A stretch of DNA of 64,000 bases, taken from positions 3,384,501-3,448,500 of the forward strand of contig NZ_AP021846.1 of NCBI RefSeq assembly GCF_009176705.1, in the 5' to 3' direction. The translations under genes and the position numbers were made by a program. Below the pieces are notes generated by a model that was not told the DNA's origin, searched no databases, and saw nothing but the letters and a program-made list of their open reading frames with translations. Within the stretch, counting starts at the first letter, position 1; each line of letters starts with the position of its first letter. Shown here one piece after another: positions 19,301 through 29,050 of this stretch. This stretch comes from Pseudoalteromonas sp. A25 (GTDB lineage Bacteria; Pseudomonadota; Gammaproteobacteria; Enterobacterales; Alteromonadaceae).

Positions 19301-19412
19301 TATAATCCCATGTGCATATAACGCGTTAGCGAAACACACACAATCTCCTGAGTTTATTAGCCAAAAACTGGCCTCTCAGGCAAAAGAACACAAGGAGTTA
19401 GAACATGACTAA
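16311..19412 (+). CDS. RND efflux permease (AcrB/MexB-like, HAE1 type)
   Basis: 1033 residues, the usual length for a proton-driven RND exporter. It begins with a GTG start and TDTAVRRPVFAIVINLLL, then LREYPDIETP. The proton-relay aspartate pair lies in VVDDTIVMLEN near residue 401 in transmembrane helix 4, and the second half repeats the topology (YVFVLALTVTFLVLAAQFESF, GLSAKNGILIVEFANQ). Two large periplasmic loops are present. It pumps hydrophobic or amphiphilic compounds from the periplasm or inner membrane. Its last 8 bases overlap the msrA start region. Confidence 0.93.
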   Translation: MRITDTAVRRPVFAIVINLLLLTFGIVAFSMLPLREYPDIETPIVSVSTNYTGASSEVVEAKITQVLENRISGIEGIKSITSSSRNGRSNITIEFNIDRDIDAAANDVRERVSRALDSLPEQVRPPEVSKSNSDESPIAWFVLNSETMNTLQLSDYAQRFIVDRIAVVDGVSNVRIGGERQYAMKIWLDRRAMAARGVTSSDIEQVLRRENVELPAGEIESMDRDFAVRITRSYKTQKDFANLIIKRGEQGYLVKLKEVADVRLEAVDDESTFRGNGNNMIGLGIVKQAKANTLDVVDNARKELEKIKRNLPEGTTIEDSYDSSVFIRESITEVYRTLAIAMALVVAVIFLFLGNVRATLVPALTVPVALVATFMFLLAMGYSINLLTLLALVLAIGLVVDDTIVMLENIHRRIELGEPPLLAAFRGARQVGFAIVATTLVLIAVFVPLVFMDGRIGALFTEFAMAVSAAVLFSSITALTLSPALCSKVLKPSEKENRFTQWTEKLLSRLEQSYRKVLQDNLVRRYSLIVTLALAGLASYTLMQHISSELTPKEDRGTFFIMMNGPEGASYENNLANMEQIEQRLLPYVDKGELSRVLVRVPGWGGRGGVAIVGMPDWDERKRSSWEVMAEISATMREVTDVRAFAIMRRGIGGGGQSRPVEFVLQGNDYDELVQWRDKIIARAQQNPGLVRIDHDYKETFPQFLISIDKTKAADLGVSISDIGRTLETMLGQRRVTTFIDRGEEYDVILKGIKSDFSAPNDIHNIFVKSRTDALVPLDSLISIREEATAARLNRYNRMRAITITANLADNYTLAEALTFLNDVAAQENDIDGAIDYKGESQLYYEGASAMTYVFVLALTVTFLVLAAQFESFVHPLVIMLTVPLGLVGALYGLYLTGNSLNIYSQIGIVMLIGLSAKNGILIVEFANQLRDRGIPFEQAILDASVQRLRPIIMTSLTTVMSAIPLVLASGPGAESRMVIGVVIFAGVSVATILTLFIIPCAYNALAKHTQSPEFISQKLASQAKEHKELEHD

Positions 19413-19938
19413 CCTACACAAAGCGACTTTAGGAGGCGGATGCTTTTGGTGTATTGATGCCGCTTTTCGTCAAGTAAATGGAGTTGTTAAAGTGCGTTCT
19501 GGGTACTGTGGCGGACACATCGAGCAGCCAACTTATCAGCAAATCTGTCAAGGTGATACAGGCCATGCAGAAGTCGTTGAGATCCTATTCGATCCCCAAG
19601 TTATCAATTACAAACAACTACTAGAGATGTTTTTTACACTGCATGATCCAACTCAGTTGAATCGACAAGGTAACGATGTGGGTACACAATATCGCAGTGT
19701 GATTTTTTACCATGATGAGCAGCAACACCATCAAGCAAAGGATGAAATAGCGTCACAGCAAACTGCCCACCCCGAGCCGATTGTGACTGAAGTATCTGCT
19801 GCATGCCCATTTTATAGTGCAGAATCATACCATCAGGACTATTACACCAATAATCCTAACCAAGGATATTGTAGTATCTTAATAGCCCCAAAACTGGCTA
19901 AGTTCAAAACACAATTTAGCCACCTATTAAAAGAGTAA
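19405..19938 (+). CDS. msrA: Peptide-methionine (S)-S-oxide reductase
   Basis: 177 residues. The catalytic motif GGGCFWC is at residues 10-16, followed by SGYCGGH and the GDTGHAEVVEI segment; NPNQGYC near the C-terminus carries a likely resolving cysteine. The enzyme repairs S-methionine sulfoxide in proteins. No export signal is seen, so it is cytoplasmic. Its start overlaps the RND permease end by 8 bases, which suggests translational coupling, an uncommon partnership. A strong terminator follows. Confidence 0.93.
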   Translation: MTNLHKATLGGGCFWCIDAAFRQVNGVVKVRSGYCGGHIEQPTYQQICQGDTGHAEVVEILFDPQVINYKQLLEMFFTLHDPTQLNRQGNDVGTQYRSVIFYHDEQQHHQAKDEIASQQTAHPEPIVTEVSAACPFYSAESYHQDYYTNNPNQGYCSILIAPKLAKFKTQFSHLLKE

Positions 19939-19943
19939 AAAGC

Positions 19944-19973
19944 AAAAAGCCAGTTTCATGAAACTGGCTTTTT
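19944..19973. terminator. Bidirectional terminator between msrA and btuB
   Basis: AAAAAGCCAGTTTC facing GAAACTGGCTTTTT, a 14-bp near-perfect palindrome with T runs on both strands. It follows the msrA stop by 5 bases and ends 30 bases from the btuB stop. Confidence 0.9.
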
Positions 19974-20003
19974 GATTGACCACATATTTAATCTACTAAA
20001 CAA

Positions 20004-21878
20004 TTAAAATTGTACTGTTACACCGACATAAGCTTGCCTACCCTGCGGTACATATCCCAAAGTGTCGCCATTTGTTGCAATACCGGTAGCAGCCGTAATG
20101 TACTCTCTGTCGGTGAGGTTTTCCAACCTCGCGTTAAGCGCAATATTATCAAACAGTGCATAGTTTGCCGCTGCACTAAAGATGGTATAAGCACCTAAAG
20201 TTCTTTCCACAGCATTAAATTGGCTATCGTACAACGTGATACTGGGTCGCGATGAGCGATATTGCAGTGTTAAACTCGCATCTAGTTGCTGCCATGATTT
20301 CGAGAGTGTGTAATTGAATGACGTATCTGGCCTACGTACTAGTTTTTTACCTGTCGAGTTATCTTTTGCATCTAATAAAGTTAAATTAACACGATGGTCA
20401 ATTCCCCAAGCAGAAGCAACCGCTGATAATTCCACTCCTTTCATGCTCGCTTTATTGATATTGCTAGCCACATATTTACCTGTTTCGTTTGGCAAGCTCA
20501 CGATCATCTTATCTATTTTATTATTGAAGACAGCGACATCGTAGTGGCCCCACCCAGTTTCAAGTGACACACCGATCTCGCTATTCGTGGCTTCTTCAGG
20601 CTTAATATTTGGGTTAGGCAAATACCATGGGCTGTTTTTTACATACGCATGAGTTAGTGTCGGTGCTCTAAATGCCGTTCCATGATTCACTCTAAAAGTA
20701 ACAGTATCATTTGCTTTAAAGCCAACCCCTGCTGTGTAGGTATTAGCTCGGCCGTGAAAGTCATATTCATCTGTACGTGTCACTATGTTTGCAAGCCACG
20801 GTCCCTGCTCAAAAAATCCGCCAACATATATCGCTTTGTTTGTACGTTCAGAGTGGGTAAATTCGGCTGACGCCTCAGATAAGTCCTCGTTTAAATGACT
20901 TAGACCCGCTGACAACTGCAGCGCCTCTGACCATCGATAAAGTGCGCGATATTCAAACTCAACACGCTCAGTACTATAAACATCATGCTTAGGTGTGCCA
21001 GTTTGGGTATTTTCTTCTTGTGATGTACTCACACTCGCGTAATGCTCCACTGCACCATATCGCTTGTCCCAGCCAAGTTTAGCAGTATAATTTTCAAACT
21101 CGTAGGCATCGTTGCCCCATGAACTATCATAATCACTATCGCCCTCACTATATTGTACTTGTGCCGAGAGTTTACCGGCAAGTTGACTGTCATAGCTCAA
21201 ATTAAAACCGATATTTTTATTCGTATAACCATCGCTATCATGGTTTTTATCAAGAGGCATATCAGCAGCCTTCGCCGTTACATCAAAGCCATCCGTGTCT
21301 TCATAACCAAGATTAAAGCTAAACGACAATGCCTCAGATGAAAAGTGTCCAGCTTGCTGATAAGCAACATAATTATGACTACCTGATGTAAGACTTATTT
21401 GGTGCTGCTGTGCTTCTCTAGTAATAATATTGATAACGCCAGCCAATGCATCAGAGCCATAAACGGCGGCACGCGCACCTTTTACTACTTCAATACGCTC
21501 AATACTGTTCAATGGAATGTTAGTAAACGACACGCTGCCCGAATTTGCATCACTGATCCGCACCCCATCAACAAGCACCAACACGTGCTTGGTGGCAGCC
21601 CCACGCAAAAACACGCTCGCTTTTTGGCCAAAGCCACCATTTTTCACAACATCGATACCTGCGACAGTATTCAATAATGAAGGTAAATCTCTAAGATTGC
21701 TTTGCTCAATTTGCGCACGTTCAATAACATTGACCGTTGCCAACGTGTTGTTGATAGCTTGCTCAAACTTATTTGCAGTAACGGTTATTTTTTCAATGTC
21801 TTGCTGTGTGGTTTGTGCACAGACACCAGATGATACAGCAGCTAAAATAGCCACTGCCAAAGTTGATTTGTTTTGCAT
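20004..21878 (-). CDS. btuB: Vitamin B12 TonB-dependent outer-membrane receptor
   Basis: 624 residues from the ATG at 21878. A signal peptide ends near GVCA/QT, then a TonB-box-like EKITVTANK. The plug domain shows LPSLLNTVAGIDVVKNGG, SVFLRGAATKHVLVLVDGVRI, and IERIEVVKGARAAVYGSDALAGVINI, wording close to BtuB. A 22-strand barrel ends in an aromatic C-terminus (VGVTVQF). The riboswitch upstream makes cobalamin the likely ligand. The frame is open 10 codons further up, but GAGG lies about 6 bases before this ATG. It depends on TonB-ExbBD for energy. Confidence 0.93.
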   Translation of the reverse strand: MQNKSTLAVAILAAVSSGVCAQTTQQDIEKITVTANKFEQAINNTLATVNVIERAQIEQSNLRDLPSLLNTVAGIDVVKNGGFGQKASVFLRGAATKHVLVLVDGVRISDANSGSVSFTNIPLNSIERIEVVKGARAAVYGSDALAGVINIITREAQQHQISLTSGSHNYVAYQQAGHFSSEALSFSFNLGYEDTDGFDVTAKAADMPLDKNHDSDGYTNKNIGFNLSYDSQLAGKLSAQVQYSEGDSDYDSSWGNDAYEFENYTAKLGWDKRYGAVEHYASVSTSQEENTQTGTPKHDVYSTERVEFEYRALYRWSEALQLSAGLSHLNEDLSEASAEFTHSERTNKAIYVGGFFEQGPWLANIVTRTDEYDFHGRANTYTAGVGFKANDTVTFRVNHGTAFRAPTLTHAYVKNSPWYLPNPNIKPEEATNSEIGVSLETGWGHYDVAVFNNKIDKMIVSLPNETGKYVASNINKASMKGVELSAVASAWGIDHRVNLTLLDAKDNSTGKKLVRRPDTSFNYTLSKSWQQLDASLTLQYRSSRPSITLYDSQFNAVERTLGAYTIFSAAANYALFDNIALNARLENLTDREYITAATGIATNGDTLGYVPQGRQAYVGVTVQF

Positions 21879-21889
21879 GATATCCTCAA

Positions 21890-21910
21890 ACTTGCGCCCA
21901 CCGCACAAGT
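21890..21910 (-). promoter_or_regulatory. Hairpin between B12 riboswitch and btuB start
   Basis: On the transcript, ACTTGTGC pairs with GCGCAAGT across a short loop. It lies between the B12 box and the btuB ATG, directly abutting the GAGG ribosome-binding site. No T run follows, so the expression platform is more likely to act on translation than by termination. Confidence 0.55.
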
Positions 21911-21927
21911 AATACTAGTAAGTTGAA

Positions 21928-22098
21928 TTTAAGGCCGGTCTCCGGACTTTGCCACTTTGACATCACCGTTGCGGGGGCAGTGTTGGATTACAGTCACTCC
22001 TATGAATGTCACCAACTTCCCGATTATCTTAGCTATTTAATTGAAATTTTCTTTATCACGACAGCGCAACACACTGTCTAGCTAAGCACCTTAAATGG
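21928..22098 (-). promoter_or_regulatory. Cobalamin riboswitch
   Basis: On the minus strand the conserved parts occur in order: AATCGGGAAGTTGGTGA, then the core CTGCCCCCGCAACGGT, then the B12 box AGTCCGGAGACCGGCC (21933-21948). These are the defining elements of adenosylcobalamin riboswitches. The aptamer leads into btuB, so B12 is expected to repress synthesis of its receptor. Boundaries are approximate. This fills most of the 355-base gap between btuB and yajQ. Confidence 0.93.
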
Positions 22099-22105
22099 AG
22101 GCGCT

Positions 22106-22134
22106 ATTGTGCGAACTTTAGAAAGGATTGTCAA
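22106..22134 (-). promoter_or_regulatory. Sigma70 promoter for the btuB riboswitch transcript
   Basis: A perfect -35 TTGACA (22134-22129 on the minus strand), a 17-base spacer and a -10-like CACAAT (22111-22106). Initiation would fall just before the first conserved riboswitch bases, which supports both calls. Confidence 0.75.
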
Positions 22135-22147
22135 TGGACGTCTAGAA

Positions 22148-22186
22148 ATCTAAAGCAAGCAAATTCAGTCAGTGCTTGCTTTAGAT
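22148..22186 (-). terminator. Strong hairpin downstream of yajQ
   Basis: A perfect 13-bp stem, ATCTAAAGCAAGC against GCTTGCTTTAGAT, with a 13-base loop, 48 bases after the yajQ stop and just before the btuB promoter. The T tail is short. It probably separates the yajQ transcript from btuB. Confidence 0.5.
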
Positions 22187-22233
22187 GATTTGGGTTGTTT
22201 TTTGCAATTGAGCGCAAGCTAAAGCACGCTTAA

Positions 22234-22716
22234 TTAATCTCGGAAGTTTTTAAACTGAAAAGGCTGGCCAAGCTCTGCACCACGTATAAGCTGCATCACT
22301 TCTTGTAAATCATCACGCTTCTTACCGGTCACGCGTACTTCTTCACCTTGAATAGCCGCTTGTACTTTAATTTTTGAGTCTTTGATCAGTTTAACGAGCT
22401 TCTTAGCCATCTCTTTTTCGATACCTTGCTTTAAAGCAACTTTACGCGACACATGTTTGCCAGCACGTTCGATATCTTTTAATTCTAAACTAGCCACATC
22501 AAGGCCTCGCTTAGATGCCTTATTTGCTAAAATATCAAATAATTGCATAACTTGAGGATCGGCTTCGGCTTTTAACGTGATCATTTCATTCGTCAACTCA
22601 ATAGATGCATCGACCCCACGGAAGTCATAGCGCGTTTCAAGTTCACGCTTTGCATTATCAACCGCATTTTTTGCTTCGGTCATTTCGATTTCAGACACAA
22701 TGTCAAAAGAAGGCAT
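22234..22716 (-). CDS. yajQ: YajQ-family nucleotide-binding protein
   Basis: 160 residues, the standard length. The N-terminus [21 protein letters not shown] is diagnostic, followed by [13 protein letters not shown] and a C-terminal [15 protein letters not shown]. Family members bind nucleic acids or nucleotides, and a Xanthomonas homologue binds c-di-GMP as a regulator; the ligand of this one is not shown. The protein is cytoplasmic and stands alone. GGAG lies shortly before the ATG. Confidence 0.93.
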   Translation of the reverse strand: MPSFDIVSEIEMTEAKNAVDNAKRELETRYDFRGVDASIELTNEMITLKAEADPQVMQLFDILANKASKRGLDVASLELKDIERAGKHVSRKVALKQGIEKEMAKKLVKLIKDSKIKVQAAIQGEEVRVTGKKRDDLQEVMQLIRGAELGQPFQFKNFRD

Positions 22717-22857
22717 GTTATTCTCCTAAAATATGAATAGCTCAATTATATCAATCAAAATAAGAATGTGGGTAAAAAAGTGATATTCACCCACCAGCCA
22801 GTTTTAGGTGATATACTGAGCCCCAAATAAACGGCTTTTAACCAGATAGGAAGTTTT

Positions 22858-23208
22858 GTGACCAGGCGGGTTTATCAAGTTTTACTTTTAGTAACATTGG
22901 CTATATGTACCTATTTATTCGCAAAGGAATTTCAGCACTCAGGCGTAAGGTTTGAGCATGCTGACAAGGTGGTTCATTTCGCTATCTTTTTCGCCTTGGC
23001 ATTTATCATGCACCACGCTTTCAAATGGCCCATGATTGCACAATTGGTATTGTTAGCGGCCTATGGCATTGGCATTGAAGTAATGCAAGACTCGCTCCCA
23101 TACAGGCAAGCCTCTCTTGGGGATTTTGTTGCTGATTTCTTGGGCGCACTATGCTACTACCTAAGCTACCTTGCCTTGCGAGCGTGGCGCACTAACAAGC
23201 ATGGCTAG
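22858..23208 (+). CDS. VanZ-like membrane protein
   Basis: 116 residues with about four transmembrane helices. The GTG start is preceded by AGGAAG. The DKVVHFAIFFALAF helix and the GIEVMQ and SLGDFVADFLGAL segments are the VanZ signature. VanZ in enterococci gives low-level teicoplanin resistance, but the chromosomal Gram-negative homologues have no shown role. It overlaps panE by 8 bases and may be co-translated with it. Confidence 0.8.
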   Translation: MTRRVYQVLLLVTLAICTYLFAKEFQHSGVRFEHADKVVHFAIFFALAFIMHHAFKWPMIAQLVLLAAYGIGIEVMQDSLPYRQASLGDFVADFLGALCYYLSYLALRAWRTNKHG

Positions 23209-24103
23209 AGTACATATTATCGGTGCGGGCGCAATTGGTTTAACATTTGCCAACGCACTAAGTAAAAAGCACAACATTACTATCGTGTCACGTCATAAGC
23301 ACTTCAGTGAGTGGCGATACACACAGCAGCACACGGCAGCAATAAATGCCAATACCATGACATTAAAACAGGCTCAATCAGAGCCTACTACAATTGAAAA
23401 CTGCTTTGTTTGTGTGAAATCATACCAATTGCTGCATGCTTTGACGGATGTGCTCCCGCTGTTATCCGATACAGCCAGCTTGTTTATTAGTCACAATGGT
23501 ATGTCGGATCTGACACAGTTAACTGAGCAACTTAAGCCACGCCAAGCACTTTATTTTGTCAGCACCGCTAGGGGCGCATTAAAGCTAAGCGATAATCATG
23601 TTAAAGCAACAGGAATAGGCGATACGTTTGTTGGGGCTTGTAACCGATGCGCAAAAAATAACTTAACGCAGGCTTACCAAGGCTTCTTTGAAACGATACT
23701 GCCACCAAGCTATATACATAACGATATAAACTTACTCCGATGGCAAAAATTAGTCGTTAATATCGCAATTAACCCGTTAAGCGCACTTCATCAAGTCCCT
23801 AATGGTCAGCTTAGACAGCCGCGCTTTGCCAGCACTATTTTATCGCTCCTTAACGAAGCATGTACCATTGCCAAATGTGAAGGTATTCACCTGCCTCTGT
23901 CACAAGCGCTTGATAGTGCATACCAAGTTATGGCGCGTACTCAACATAACTTCTCATCTATGGCACAAGACGTTACACATAACCGCGAAACCGAAATTAA
24001 TGCAATTTGCGGATATATTGTGGAACTTGGCGAAAAACACCATATTGCTACCCCTATGAATACATCAATGCTACACACTATCCGCGCTTTGCACTTGGCA
24101 TAA
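23201..24103 (+). CDS. panE: 2-dehydropantoate 2-reductase (ketopantoate reductase)
   Basis: 300 residues from the ATG at 23201. The NADPH-binding motif GAGAIG is at residues 7-12. FVCVKSYQ matches the ketopantoate-reductase VxVKxxQ element, and KLVVNIAINPLSAL is the conserved catalytic-helix motif, with Lys and Asn in place. The enzyme reduces ketopantoate to pantoate for CoA synthesis. The frame extends 10 codons upstream, but the internal ATG gives the normal Rossmann start. An apbA/panE-type paralogue of other specificity remains possible. Confidence 0.87.
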   Translation: MARVHIIGAGAIGLTFANALSKKHNITIVSRHKHFSEWRYTQQHTAAINANTMTLKQAQSEPTTIENCFVCVKSYQLLHALTDVLPLLSDTASLFISHNGMSDLTQLTEQLKPRQALYFVSTARGALKLSDNHVKATGIGDTFVGACNRCAKNNLTQAYQGFFETILPPSYIHNDINLLRWQKLVVNIAINPLSALHQVPNGQLRQPRFASTILSLLNEACTIAKCEGIHLPLSQALDSAYQVMARTQHNFSSMAQDVTHNRETEINAICGYIVELGEKHHIATPMNTSMLHTIRALHLA

Positions 24104-24128
24104 AAAAACCGAGCAGGCTCGGCTTTTT
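24102..24128. terminator. Bidirectional terminator between panE and thiI
   Basis: AAAACCGAGC, AG, GCTCGGCTTTTT: a GC-rich stem with A and T runs on either side, starting at the panE stop and ending 14 bases before the thiI stop. It works for both convergent genes. Confidence 0.85.
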
Positions 24129-24141
24129 AAAACAGTTAGAC

Positions 24142-25602
24142 TTACTCTGGTTTATACACTTTGACGTTCATAAAACCATTTTCGTGTAGGATCAGCGCTT
24201 GCAGTTGGCTCATTACCCCTTTGGAGCAATATAAAAAGTATTCTTTATCTTGTGGCAGATCAGCAAACTTTGTAGCAAGGCGGAAGAATGGCAAGTGCAC
24301 CACTTCAACACCTTCAATTTCTAGTGGATTAGCATCTTCTTCATCAGGAGAGCGAATATCGAGCACCACGCCATTGCTTGGCAACTCACTGGCGGTTTCG
24401 GCTTCTTTCACTTCTTCTTTTGCTTCGGCTTCAATGTCGCGAATGTCTTTAACAATCGCGTTATTAACGACCGTATCTAACACGTCAAAGTCAAATTTCT
24501 GCTCTTCAGCCAAAATGGTGTCTAATTTAGCTTTTACTGTCGGCTTTTTAGAGATAACACCGCAATATTCAGGCATTGCCTCTGCCATTTCAATGGTGCC
24601 AATTTCACGGGCGATTTTGATGATATCAGCCTTATCATGCTGAATAAGCGGGCGAACAATCAACGTTTCGGTTACGCGGTCGATAACATTCAGGTTTGCT
24701 AGCGTTTGGCTTGATACTTGACCAATGCTTTCACCTGTGACAAGTGCCGGTATGTTGAACCGCTCTGCAATTTGGCTACCAGCGCGCATCATCATGCGCT
24801 TAAGCACCACGCCCATCTGACCATTTTCAACATTTTCTAAGATCTCAGTTACAACCGGTTCAAAGTCTACAGTGATAAACTTAACGCGGTGTGTCGAGCT
24901 ATATCTTTTCCATAAATAGTGGCTAACCTGCTTAACTCCAATCTCGTGTGCAGCACCACCTAAATTGAAAAACAAGAAGTGTGTACGCGCACCTTTTCTG
25001 ATCATTTGGTATGTCGCCACGCCAGAGTCAAACCCGCCAGAGATAAGCGACAACACATCCTCTTGGCTTGGTAAAGGAAATCCACCCACACCGTAATGCG
25101 TATGAGTCACGATATAAGCAAGCTCATCTTTTATTTCAATCTTAACTGTTACATCTGGTTTGCTGAGCTTAACCTTAGCCCCAGCAACATTTTGGTTAAG
25201 TCCGCCCCCCACATAACGCTCGACATCGCTTGAGGTAAAATCATGCTTGCCATTACGTTTAACACGAACACAAAAGGTTTTATTTTCTACAGTATGACCA
25301 GCAAGCTCCAGCGTGCGCTGGTAAATATCATCGAGGCTATCAAAAGTTGTTTCTTGCACTTCAATAAATTGCACAATACCCGGCACACGCTTTAAGTTGT
25401 CAATCAAGGCTTCGCGAGTCTTATCATCAGAGCACTCGCTCACAACTGCGATGTTATCCCAGTTATTCTTTACTTTTACTTGGTCGTCAACGCGGCTTAA
25501 AAGAATTTTAATGTTCTTCTCTAGCAGCTTAGTAAAACGTTTTCGGACTGATTTGCTTTTTATGGCAATTTCAGGGTGCAGTTTGACGATAAATTTAAAC
25601 AT
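24142..25602 (-). CDS. thiI: tRNA 4-thiouridine synthase ThiI with rhodanese domain
   Basis: 486 residues, matching the long enterobacterial form (482). The N-terminal ferredoxin-like and THUMP domains (~1-165) precede the PP-loop ATPase with SGGFDSG near residue 182. The C-terminal rhodanese domain (from ~400) has the persulfide cysteine in YCSKGVMS. It transfers sulfur to U8 of tRNA and supplies sulfur for the thiazole of thiamine. It is a single gene, convergent with panE. A GC-rich palindrome sits in its leader. Confidence 0.95.
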   Translation of the reverse strand: MFKFIVKLHPEIAIKSKSVRKRFTKLLEKNIKILLSRVDDQVKVKNNWDNIAVVSECSDDKTREALIDNLKRVPGIVQFIEVQETTFDSLDDIYQRTLELAGHTVENKTFCVRVKRNGKHDFTSSDVERYVGGGLNQNVAGAKVKLSKPDVTVKIEIKDELAYIVTHTHYGVGGFPLPSQEDVLSLISGGFDSGVATYQMIRKGARTHFLFFNLGGAAHEIGVKQVSHYLWKRYSSTHRVKFITVDFEPVVTEILENVENGQMGVVLKRMMMRAGSQIAERFNIPALVTGESIGQVSSQTLANLNVIDRVTETLIVRPLIQHDKADIIKIAREIGTIEMAEAMPEYCGVISKKPTVKAKLDTILAEEQKFDFDVLDTVVNNAIVKDIRDIEAEAKEEVKEAETASELPSNGVVLDIRSPDEEDANPLEIEGVEVVHLPFFRLATKFADLPQDKEYFLYCSKGVMSQLQALILHENGFMNVKVYKPE

Positions 25603-25628
25603 AGAAATAACTCTTTTGCAGGGCGAAT

Positions 25629-25651
25629 GCGCGCCGGGATATCGGGCGCGC
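25629..25651. repeat. GC-rich inverted repeat in the thiI leader
   Basis: GCGCGCC and GGCGCGC flank a 9-base centre containing GATATC, 27 bases upstream of the thiI ATG. In AT-rich surroundings the GC arms stand out. It could be an RNA hairpin or a protein site; no THI box is visible. Confidence 0.5.
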
Positions 25652-25707
25652 GATTATAGCAAATTTCTATGCGTCTAGGAAATAAACAAACCGATTATTG
25701 CTTTTTG

Positions 25708-26364
25708 CTATGCAATGCTAGGCAGTGACTCATCAGCAAGTTGCTGATATTGAGTCTGTAAACTTTGGATTTTATCAACACTTAAGTCTGTACAGTAAGG
25801 CTTAAACAACATCAGTACTTTTACAATACCATTGTAAATATCTTGCTGTTCGAGTACGCCGGTCATTCTGCGCGCTTTTACATACGGAGTCCAAAAGCTT
25901 ACGGTCATTTTCAGCATATGAGCAAGCTCTTTGGCATCTTCATCGGTTATATCAATTACTTTACTTGTTCTTAGACCAATAACAACGGAACGAACCTGCT
26001 CAAACAAATCGGTTTGAAACTCAATATATTGCTTTTTAAGTACGCCATCTCTTGCCAAGATGTCAGTTAGGTTGTCGTAGAAAAAATGATAACGCCACAT
26101 TAAATCAAATAAAGAGTCTAAATATTTTGTTAACTGCTCCAGTGGTTCAAATTCGGTATCTAATGGCTTAAAGTGAGTGCTTAAGTGCTCACGATATAAG
26201 GAGAAGATATTGCGAATAATGTCTTCTTTGTTTTTAAAGTGGTAGTACAGATTGCCAGGGCTAATGCCCAAATTTGAGGCAATGTGATTCGTCGTAATGG
26301 CTCTTTCACCATGTAGGTTAAAAAGAGCGATACTGGTACGAATTATTTTTTCCTTGGTATTCAT
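25708..26364 (-). CDS. TetR-family transcriptional regulator
   Basis: 218 residues from the ATG at 26364. The helix-turn-helix (about residues 5-50) is typical: KEKIIRTSIALFNLHGERAIT, HIASNLGISPGNLYYHFKNKEDI. The C-terminal ligand domain is less conserved (LTKYLDSLFDLMWRYHFFYDN and onward) and resembles the TetR subgroup of large marine gammaproteobacterial regulators. The open frame reaches 26430, but the internal ATG with an AGGA upstream gives the normal TetR start. It is divergent from coaD; targets are not evident. Confidence 0.88.
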   Translation of the reverse strand: MNTKEKIIRTSIALFNLHGERAITTNHIASNLGISPGNLYYHFKNKEDIIRNIFSLYREHLSTHFKPLDTEFEPLEQLTKYLDSLFDLMWRYHFFYDNLTDILARDGVLKKQYIEFQTDLFEQVRSVVIGLRTSKVIDITDEDAKELAHMLKMTVSFWTPYVKARRMTGVLEQQDIYNGIVKVLMLFKPYCTDLSVDKIQSLQTQYQQLADESLPSIA

Positions 26365-26526
26365 ATCCTGATCTCTTTGACACGCGATTAATAATAGGAT
26401 GTGTTTCACTAACTGGGTCAGTATAGTCAATTAGCTACTCTGAAAATAGCACTAAAGGGTATATGATATAAGTGACCATAGTGCAAAGCAGACCAGTGAA
26501 ATATAGATAAAACATTGCTACCATAG

Positions 26527-28403
<1,877 letters not shown>

Positions 28404-28422
28404 TTGCTTTAAAAAAGTGGTG

Positions 28423-28454
28423 AAGCAAGTCGCATATGCTTAAGTTACTTGCTT
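28423..28454. terminator. Inverted repeat between wzi-like gene and the accessory island
   Basis: AAGCAAGT and ACTTGCTT separated by 16 bases, overlapping the stop of the broken membrane gene. Neither side has a strong T run. It lies between convergent genes and may be a weak terminator. Confidence 0.4.
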
Positions 28455-29012
28455 ACCCTTACTCAAACGAGCAGTTATTTTCTTCGCCATGTATCTAAGG
28501 TATAGAAAGTCTCTATTTGTGATAAGTGCAATAACGAGCAGCACGTCGTCTACCTTTATGGTATATGTGTAAAGGTACCAAAGCCACCAAGCTTCTTTCC
28601 TACCAAGTATGTATATATCTATGTACATAATCAAAAAGAACAAACTATTTATACATAGAAAGATTGTTACATATCTAAGAGCATTAGAGGGGGTTACATT
28701 TAAGAGTTTGTGCAGGCCCAACAATAAAAATCATAATTGTGCGTCGTAAGCGATATATACTAAGTACTGATTTAGGTTAGCAGAAAAGACATCATATGAT
28801 AAGAAACTAGAGGAATATGATGCAGCAACTAAACTTGAAGTCATTAATAATGAGTTGCTAATATTTTTATTTAGAACGTACTTGGAACAAGCATGTAAAA
28901 AAAATGACGACACCAAACACAATGAAATGAATCGATCAAATAAGTAAGGAATTATAACAAAAAAATAATGCTCCCAATCTTCAATTAACACAACAACGTC
29001 CCACAAAGCCAT
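28440..29012 (-). pseudogene. Membrane-protein gene split by an in-frame TGA (paralogue of 29051-29575)
   Basis: Two open stretches, 28731-29012 (93 residues) and 28440-28724 (94 residues), lie in the same frame and are separated by one TGA at 28733-28731. Read through, they give about 190 residues that align without a gap to the 174-residue neighbour: LLMTSSLVAASY against LLITSGSMALSY, YLVYIAYD against YLVWLVYD, then HKLL against HKLF, and LITNRDFLYL against LILNRDIFFI. The stop lies where the intact copy has methionine. Several hydrophobic helices are present in both parts. The simplest reading is a decayed tandem duplicate. The second half has an ATG-less start region, so separate translation is doubtful. 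Confidence 0.75.
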
Positions 29013-29050
29013 ACAAAAAATAAAGAGGTTTCGTTTAAATTACTTATAGC

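Noticed and set aside
24161..24643. 160-codon open frame opposite thiI
   Set aside because: Lies entirely inside the well-supported thiI gene on the other strand and has a Ser/Thr-rich shadow composition.
25603..25707. TPP riboswitch before thiI
   Set aside because: No THI-box sequence is present; only a GC palindrome is seen.
28731..28733. TGA read as selenocysteine
   Set aside because: No SECIS-like element or Sec-related family is apparent, and the intact paralogue has methionine there; gene decay is simpler.
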